Of a stretch of 38,963 bases of DNA, positions 34,390-38,963 are shown in pieces. A program made the translations under genes and the position numbers. The first letter of the stretch is position 1. The number at the start of each line of letters is the position of its first letter. Source of the stretch: a virus. The notes beneath the pieces were generated by a model. It saw nothing but the letters and a program-made list of their open reading frames with translations. It ran no database searches and was not told where the DNA came from. The stretch lies in the IMG/VR virus record IMGVR_UViG_3300010885_051447, positions 1 through 38,963 of that record; one strand, given 5' to 3'.

Positions 34390-35976
34390 ATGCTACCCAG
34401 AACACAATCACGCGCCCCACAAGGCCGTCGTCACCTCACCGAAAACCGCCAAGCCATCGCTGGAGCCGCCACGGACCTCCACAAGGCCAGCATTATCCAC
34501 GAGTCCAAGAAAAACCAACTCGTTGGCAAATGGGCCTCAGTCCTCAACAAGTGCAAAGAAGTACCTAAGGCCAAATTCGGCCTCATGGCCAGCATCCTGG
34601 AAAACCAGTTCAACGCCTGGAACCCAGAACGTCGCTCCATGATCCTGGAAGACCAGACCACGACAGCGAACATCGCTGACTTCACACGGTTTGCCCTCCC
34701 CCTCATCCGCAAATCATATCCAAAGCTGATCGCCGACAACCTGGTCGGTGTCCAGCCAATGAGCCAGCCAGCATCGCTCATCTTCTACATCCGCTATCGC
34801 TACGCCCTCTCCAAGGGACAAACGGTCGCCGGAACACAGATTATGCGCCAAAACACAGCCCAAAGTTACGCCCGTAACAACGGCTGGGCTCTTGACCCAT
34901 ACTACTCCTCACAACAAGTTGTGGGTGAAACCGGTACGATTCTGAACCGTAACCACGTCCAACAAACACTGGCTCACCGCCCAGTTCTCGCCGGTACAGT
35001 AGCCGTAGAAGTCTACACCGACGAAGCCGGAGCAAGCCCAGCTTGTAACGACCCAACACCATGTCTCCGCGTCACCTTCGACTCCGACGGCGCAGTCGAC
35101 ACGGTTGTCATCGGCGACTGTAGCTTCACCGCTAATCTGGCAGTCAACGAAGCCTCTTCAAGCTTCAACCACGCCACCGGCGAAGTAAACATCCGCCTCA
35201 CAGCGGGCATCTACCCAGTTGGCGCGATCGCTCGCATCAACTACGAGTACGACCTGGAATCCAACCCATTCCAACCAGAAGTCACCCTCAGCATCGACAG
35301 TGATTCGGTCTCCGCAATCACCCGTAAGCTGAAGACATCCTGGAGCCTCGAAGCCGCTCAAGACCTCAAGTCAGTCCATAACATTGACGCTGAGAGCACC
35401 CTGACCGACCTCATGGCCGATGAAATGGTTGCCGAAATCGACCGGGAAATCATCAATGACCTCATCATTGCTGCCGCTATCCGCGCCGATCACAACTTCG
35501 CCACCGCTGCTGGTGCTTCGGTTAACTTCACCGACCGTAACATCGCCCTGATGTACAAGTCACTCGAAGTTGCCAACATCATCCACAGAACCACCCTGCG
35601 TGGCCCTGCTAACTGGATGGTTATGAGCGCCGACATCGCATCGAAGTTCGAGCAACTCAACGACTTCCGCGCCTCAGACGCCATGAACACCGAAGGTGTG
35701 GACATCGGAATCATGAACGTTGGAACAATCCAAGGCAAGATGCGCCTCTACAAGGACCCATTGTTCCCTAACTGCAAAATCCTGATGGGCTTTAAGGGAT
35801 CAAGCGTTCTGGATGCTGGTTACTTCTATGCTCCTTATATTCCGCTGCTGAGCACCCCTACGGTTCTCGACCCCAACAGCTACTCGCCATCTAAGGGCAT
35901 CATGTGCCGTTATGGTAAGAAGCTGATTGAGGATGGCGGTCTATACTATGCGACAATAAATGTTTCTAACCTGTAA
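34390..35976 (+). CDS. Major capsid protein, T4 gp23-like
   Basis: Main head shell subunit, 528 residues (T4 gp23 is 521). The diagnostic region ADFTRFALPLIRKSYPKLIA then DNLVGVQPMSQPASLIFYIR closely follows gp23. The C-terminus has APYIPLLSTPTVLDPNSYSP and YGKKLIEDGGLYYATI. Candidate protease cleavage sites of the gp21 type (hydrophobic-X-Glu) are ILE/N (about residue 60-61) and ILE/D (about 78), before the conserved domain. High use of C-ending codons up to about 35740 fits a highly expressed gene, but the last 200 bases change to G/T-ending codons. A strong terminator follows. Confidence 0.96.
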   Translation: MLPRTQSRAPQGRRHLTENRQAIAGAATDLHKASIIHESKKNQLVGKWASVLNKCKEVPKAKFGLMASILENQFNAWNPERRSMILEDQTTTANIADFTRFALPLIRKSYPKLIADNLVGVQPMSQPASLIFYIRYRYALSKGQTVAGTQIMRQNTAQSYARNNGWALDPYYSSQQVVGETGTILNRNHVQQTLAHRPVLAGTVAVEVYTDEAGASPACNDPTPCLRVTFDSDGAVDTVVIGDCSFTANLAVNEASSSFNHATGEVNIRLTAGIYPVGAIARINYEYDLESNPFQPEVTLSIDSDSVSAITRKLKTSWSLEAAQDLKSVHNIDAESTLTDLMADEMVAEIDREIINDLIIAAAIRADHNFATAAGASVNFTDRNIALMYKSLEVANIIHRTTLRGPANWMVMSADIASKFEQLNDFRASDAMNTEGVDIGIMNVGTIQGKMRLYKDPLFPNCKILMGFKGSSVLDAGYFYAPYIPLLSTPTVLDPNSYSPSKGIMCRYGKKLIEDGGLYYATINVSNL

Positions 35977-36022
35977 AAAAAACCAGCGTCCTTAAGGGGA
36001 TGCTTACCATAGCGGTTCATAA

Positions 36023-36058
36023 CAATGCCCAAATCGAAAGATTTGGGCATTGTCGTTT
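36023..36058 (+). terminator. Strong rho-independent terminator after the capsid gene
   Basis: A perfect 13-bp stem pairs CAATGCCCAAATC (36023-36035) with GATTTGGGCATTG (36040-36052) around a GAAA loop, followed by TCGTTT. It marks the end of the late head transcript. Confidence 0.9.
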
Positions 36059-36089
36059 CTATGTATTTTATTTCATATAGGAGGCAAAT

Positions 36090-36773
36090 ATGGCCAGCTT
36101 GAAGAGACCAGATAGTTGTAGCTGTGGCTCTGACAAAATGCTCAAAGAGAAGAACCCAGAGCGATATGTGTGTGTGGAATGCAAAGAAGTGATCGTGGTT
36201 AGAGGTAGCAAACCAGACCACGACATCTGCAGAGAATGCAAAGCACCTCGCGGGAGTGCTGACTTTAAAGATGGTAAGAATCTTTGCATGCTTTGCTATA
36301 ATAAAGCTCAAAAGCAATACCGATCGGATAATCTGGAGGAGCTAAAAGCAAAGAATAGAACTTATTACAAGATTAACCAACCAGCATTGAGGGAGAGAGC
36401 AAATCAGTATTATCAATCTAATATAGATGCATATTTAAAGAATCTGTCTAGGAGAACATTGCTATGCGCATGTAAGAGAGATGGAGGAAGACGTCGAGAA
36501 CTAGCTCACAATATAACATATGAGTATATTAAAGAGCTATATGAAAAAGCTGGTGGAAAATGTGCGGTTACAGGACTGCAAATGCAGCATATTTGGAATA
36601 ATCTATACTCTATTTCCTGCGATCGTATTGATTCTAGTCAAGGGTATATCCACGGTAATGTGCAGTTAGTATGCAAATGGGTTAATCTAGCTAAGAATAC
36701 CCATTCGAATGATGACATCAAAGCAGTTTTTGATGATTACTATAGTCTACGCAAGAGTCAGGAGAGCGTATAA
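36090..36773 (+). CDS. HNH homing-type endonuclease with zinc ribbons
   Basis: A 227-residue protein with a strong site (TAGGAGG) before ATG. The N-terminus has cysteine pairs CSCGSD, CVEC, CREC and CMLC, so probably two zinc ribbons. A charged YRSDNLEELKAKNRTYY-type linker follows. The C-terminal HNH domain has CAVTGLQM, then SISCDRIDSSQGYIHGNVQLV, where Asp and His replace part of the usual N/H positions, then NLAKN. Such free-standing genes spread by cutting relatives that lack them. It sits right after the capsid terminator. The following gene overlaps its stop (TAATG) and may be part of the same mobile unit. Confidence 0.85.
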   Translation: MASLKRPDSCSCGSDKMLKEKNPERYVCVECKEVIVVRGSKPDHDICRECKAPRGSADFKDGKNLCMLCYNKAQKQYRSDNLEELKAKNRTYYKINQPALRERANQYYQSNIDAYLKNLSRRTLLCACKRDGGRRRELAHNITYEYIKELYEKAGGKCAVTGLQMQHIWNNLYSISCDRIDSSQGYIHGNVQLVCKWVNLAKNTHSNDDIKAVFDDYYSLRKSQESV

Positions 36774-37279
36774 TGCCTGCGCCAGTTCCAGTTCATGAGC
36801 GGTTCAGTGATGAGATTAAGCAGCTGACGATTAAACTGTTTAATGAGGGCTGGACACATGCAGAGATTGGTGAGTATTATTATGAGCCGGAGCGTACTAT
36901 AGCCAAATTGTGTAAGCATCTTGGGCTTAGTCGTTCTCGCAGTGAGGTTGGTGCTCTTAAGATGAAGAGTAAGCTTGATAATGAGGAAACTATTAGGTAT
37001 ATTCGGGAGAATAGGGATAAGCATTCTGTTGGTGAGTTGGCGTTGATGTTTAATTCGTCTATTGCGTCTGTTCAGCGTCTTTGTGTGAAGTATGATATTG
37101 TTTTTGATGGTGGTGTGTTGAGGGAGCGTTTGAATTCTAAGTTGGTGGGTGCATGGTCTGAGGAGATGCGTTGTGAGGCTAGTGTTAGGGCTAGGAATGT
37201 TTCTGATGAGGTTCGTGTGAGGATTTCTGAGCGTTCTCGTGAGGCTAGAATTGCTAAGAATGGAGCGTGTGATGAGTGA
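36773..37279 (+). CDS. Helix-turn-helix DNA-binding protein with NUMOD3-like tail
   Basis: A 168-residue protein with two probable helix-turn-helix units: residues about 25-55 (EGWTHAEIGEYYYEPERTI) and about 82-108 (HSVGELALMFNSSIASVQRL). The C-terminal segment (ASVRARNVSDEVRVRISERS) resembles NUMOD3-type repeats found beside homing endonucleases. It overlaps the HNH gene by one base (TAATG), so the pair may act together, the second giving DNA binding. It could also be an independent transcription regulator. It is extremely G/T-rich in its 3' half (45 of 60 bases at 37141-37200). Confidence 0.7.
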   Translation: MPAPVPVHERFSDEIKQLTIKLFNEGWTHAEIGEYYYEPERTIAKLCKHLGLSRSRSEVGALKMKSKLDNEETIRYIRENRDKHSVGELALMFNSSIASVQRLCVKYDIVFDGGVLRERLNSKLVGAWSEEMRCEASVRARNVSDEVRVRISERSREARIAKNGACDE

Positions 37280-37622
37280 CAAGATCGATGGAGCGCCGAT
37301 GACGCCACTTGAATCTATTGACTCTGAATTGCTTAGAATACGAAATTATGGGAATAATTTTGATGGGGAAGATTCAATTGCTCCACCTGCTGAGCTTGTG
37401 GATTCGGCGTCGCGCTTTTTCGCCTATGGCCTGATACCGGCTCCTCATAGAGTCTCAGCGACTGTGAATCAGACGATATTGTTCGAATGGTATTTCCCTT
37501 GGTTTTATCACTCAATTGAGTTTGTTTCGCCGTCTGAGGCCGAAGCGACATGGATACCAAAAGATGCGACAGAAGCGGAGACCCACAAGATCATACTAAC
37601 CCAATTTGATGAGGCTTGCTAA
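37272..37622 (+). CDS. Unknown protein
   Basis: A 116-residue protein whose ATG overlaps the previous gene by 8 bases and follows GGAGCG. It has a helical front and a beta-rich segment (HRVSATVNQTILFEWYFPWF then YHSIEFVSPSEAEATW) that recalls small bacterial proteins of unknown role often encoded near toxin-antitoxin or restriction genes. No function is claimed. The upstream in-frame GTG at 37239 is rejected because it lies within the previous gene. Confidence 0.65.
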   Translation: MSDKIDGAPMTPLESIDSELLRIRNYGNNFDGEDSIAPPAELVDSASRFFAYGLIPAPHRVSATVNQTILFEWYFPWFYHSIEFVSPSEAEATWIPKDATEAETHKIILTQFDEAC

Positions 37623-37636
37623 TATTGGAGTATGTG

Positions 37637-37837
37637 ATGTCTAATGGTATTGATGAGGTACGGCCTGTTGTGTGGTGTAGGAAGATTCATAAGACGGGTG
37701 AGTATGAGAAGAATTCTAGTGGCCATATTGCTGTATGGACATCAGATAGTGCTAAAGCCTTTCTGATTAATAGTTCAATTCCGATGTGGTACATCGAATT
37801 GGGGAAGTTCGAGAAGTATACGGGGGAGCAGAAATGA
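37637..37837 (+). CDS. Unknown small protein
   Basis: A 66-residue protein with TTGGAG before its ATG. It contains VVWCRKIHKTGEYEKNSSGH and a tryptophan-rich C-terminal half. Its stop overlaps the next ATG by four bases (ATGA). An in-frame TTG at 37616 is less likely as start. No family is recognised. Confidence 0.6.
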   Translation: MSNGIDEVRPVVWCRKIHKTGEYEKNSSGHIAVWTSDSAKAFLINSSIPMWYIELGKFEKYTGEQK

Positions 37838-38076
37838 GCGATATCAAGGATATTGATGAGGTCTACCTTGCTTTTGGCAAGTATAGAGGTATGACACCGG
37901 GTGATGTTTCGATTATAGATCCGCATTATATTGTGTGGATGTATCATACTGTGAAACCAGTCCCGTGCAGCCATGAATTGATGCTGGAATGCCAAGAAGA
38001 GGCGGAGAATATAGAGTTGGCGATGTACTATGAGGCTGAGCAATATGATATTGAGAACTATGGGGATAGGGACTAA
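37834..38076 (+). CDS. Small protein with exonuclease-X-tail / DUF3820-like motif
   Basis: An 80-residue protein starting at an ATG with GGGGGAG upstream and overlapping the previous stop. It has the motif LAFGKYRGMTPGDVSIIDPHYIVWM, here split in text as LAFGKYRGMTPGDV and IIDPHYIVWM, which matches the 'FGKYKGK...DPDYLxWL' element of DUF3820 proteins and of the C-terminal part of exonuclease X-like proteins. The helical C-terminus is acidic. The precise role is unknown. Confidence 0.72.
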   Translation: MSDIKDIDEVYLAFGKYRGMTPGDVSIIDPHYIVWMYHTVKPVPCSHELMLECQEEAENIELAMYYEAEQYDIENYGDRD

Positions 38077-38079
38077 ACA

Positions 38080-38316
38080 ATGAGAGTTCTTGATATGATA
38101 GCAATTCAGCTCCGGCAGATAGGTGCTGAGGGGCTGTGTAATGGTGAATGTGGTTGCGGGCTGGGCGACCTTGCGCCATGTGAGGACTGGATGGGCGACT
38201 GTGTGCCTGCTATAGCGGTTAAGGCTTTCGATGAGGAAGGTGGATGCGAGACGTCCTATATACCTATGCCTAAATTGAATGATAGACAAGAGCAGAATGG
38301 GTCGAACAATGCTTGA
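38080..38316 (+). CDS. Small Cys-rich phage protein, function unknown
   Basis: A 78-residue protein starting 4 bases after the previous stop. It has IQLRQIGAEGLCNGECGCGL and then APCEDW, a Cys-rich element (CNGECGC...C) of a kind often seen in small phage proteins and possibly metal binding. The C-terminus is polar. Function is not known. Confidence 0.72.
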   Translation: MRVLDMIAIQLRQIGAEGLCNGECGCGLGDLAPCEDWMGDCVPAIAVKAFDEEGGCETSYIPMPKLNDRQEQNGSNNA

Positions 38317-38572
38317 AGATGATCTGATAATGATTAACTCTGTGACAGTGAATGGTATCACAATTGAGTTGGTCAAGGAAAAAGACGAAGATCCCTTGGG
38401 CTTACCCTATACTCTCCGCACAAGGCCAAATATCATGACTGGGGATGACCCGTGCTTTTTTGGACAACATTGGAAAGCTCGGAGACATTTCCATAGAATT
38501 GTTAACAGGGTATCACCCAATGCGACGGGGAAAACGAGTGACAATAAAACCAGCGATAGGAAGATACGATGA
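38309..38572 (+). CDS. Unknown small protein
   Basis: An 87-residue protein if translated from ATG 38309, which overlaps the previous stop. In-frame ATGs at 38279 and 38297 are possible but lie deeper in the previous gene. It contains INSVTVNGITIELVKEK and RTRPNIMTGDDPCFFGQHW. The C-terminus is basic (Lys/Arg-rich). The stop overlaps the next ATG (ATGA). Confidence 0.6.
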   Translation: MLEDDLIMINSVTVNGITIELVKEKDEDPLGLPYTLRTRPNIMTGDDPCFFGQHWKARRHFHRIVNRVSPNATGKTSDNKTSDRKIR

Positions 38573-38727
38573 GCAGCTATTATAGAGATGGTGTGACGGC
38601 AGGCAATGCTATTTTTGGCCTTTTTGGTGTGCTAGTATTGGTAGCAATGGCATCAAACAGCCAACCATTAGCGATAGTATTCATTATCATACTTGCATTA
38701 CAATTTATAGCTGCGTTAAATAGATAG
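38569..38727 (+). CDS. Small two-pass membrane protein
   Basis: A 52-residue product overlapping the previous stop by four bases. It has two hydrophobic segments (about 14-28, AIFGLFGVLVLVAMA, and about 34-49, LAIVFIIILALQFIAA) joined by a short polar turn (SNSQP). No family is recognised. The size, overlap and clean hydrophobicity support a real gene. Confidence 0.6.
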   Translation: MSSYYRDGVTAGNAIFGLFGVLVLVAMASNSQPLAIVFIIILALQFIAALNR

Positions 38728-38791
38728 TGAACTATACTGCCGTAAGATATATATTTAGGTGCTTGAAAAAATATATGAATACTGAGAATAC

Positions 38792-38963
38792 ATGCATAAT
38801 CTCATACAACGATTCAAAAGGCCAATACCTCCTCAAAAGAAATATCATGATAGGTTGACTAGAGAATTCGAACTGATTGAGAAATTCAAATTCTCATGCA
38901 TATTCGAAAAAGTAGACGACATCATAAAAATCGCTGATGGTATACCCCATATAACGCGAGGAT
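38792..38963 (+). CDS. Possible DNA polymerase III alpha-like protein, 5' part
   Basis: The frame stays open from ATG 38792 to the window end (57 residues seen). The stretch KKYHDRLTREFELIEKF followed by IFEKVDDIIKIADGIP and HITRG resembles the start of the palm region of DnaE-type polymerases (YY.RL..EL..I...GF..YFL.V.D.I.WA...GIPVG.GRGS). If correct, the usual N-terminal PHP domain is absent and the polymerase begins at the palm, or the gene is split. The ribosome binding site is weak. Only the rest of the gene can confirm this. Confidence 0.5.
   Translation, partial: MHNLIQRFKRPIPPQKKYHDRLTREFELIEKFKFSCIFEKVDDIIKIADGIPHITRG

Noticed and set aside
38775-38858. 27-residue open frame starting at ATG 38775
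   Set aside because: It overlaps the better-supported DnaE-like frame from 38792, ends quickly and has no clear ribosome binding site.
1-38963. tRNA genes, integrase or attachment sites
   Set aside because: No cloverleaf-like intergenic segment, no integrase motif and no duplicated att-like core were seen. Gaps between genes are mostly under 120 bases.

Overview
This window is part of the genome of a large tailed phage with a T4-type (myovirus-like) virion module. The gene order gp16-like small terminase, gp17-like large terminase, portal (gp20), prohead-core position, S77 prohead protease (gp21), scaffold (gp22) and major capsid protein (gp23) is that of T4-like phages, and a T4 gp55-like late sigma factor lies just upstream. 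Genes are tightly packed, with many ATGA/TAATG junctions, and almost all lie on the + strand. The host cannot be named from the sequence. A B12-dependent (class II) ribonucleotide reductase and a possible Pol III-type polymerase suggest a divergent, probably large-genome phage rather than a close T4 relative. No tRNA, rRNA or CRISPR array was recognised.

Layout. 1-2413: 3' part of a class II RNR gene interrupted by a LAGLIDADG intein. 2498-4970: unknown proteins, including a repeat-rich acidic one and a 32-residue membrane peptide. 4967-9214: a UvsW-like SF2 helicase, a gp55-like sigma factor with its own LAGLIDADG intein and a zinc-ribbon insertion, and a small basic protein. 9207-11703: terminase subunits. 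11734-21918: host-adhesion genes, namely a collagen-like fibre, a 2303-residue protein with a glycine-rich head and nine LamG-like repeats, and a protein with an NGTS-repeat tail. 21928-23199 (- strand): a composite Vsr-like nuclease/Mom-like GNAT protein. 23250-29286: portal, a large acidic protein, and the protease, ending at a strong terminator. 29402-33535: an insertion between the gp21-like and gp22-like genes, holding a second Vsr/Mom-like protein, a TylF-type methyltransferase (- strand), a GT-B glycosyltransferase-like protein, a membrane peptide and an unknown protein. 33627-35976: scaffold and major capsid protein, then a terminator. 36090-38727: an HNH endonuclease, a helix-turn-helix protein and a run of small early-type genes. 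38792-end: start of a gene resembling the palm region of DNA polymerase III alpha.

How the genes may work together. The sigma factor should direct late transcription. Five octamers close to the T4 late -10 box TATAAATA sit upstream of the fibre, portal, second nuclease/GNAT, glycosyltransferase and scaffold genes, which suggests a gp55-type late regulon. The most unusual content is the pair of zinc-ribbon/NUMOD-like/Vsr-like nuclease/Mom-like GNAT proteins flanking the portal-to-protease segment, and the sugar-modification cassette inside the capsid operon. The + strand also switches between G/T-rich and A/C-rich composition inside single genes.
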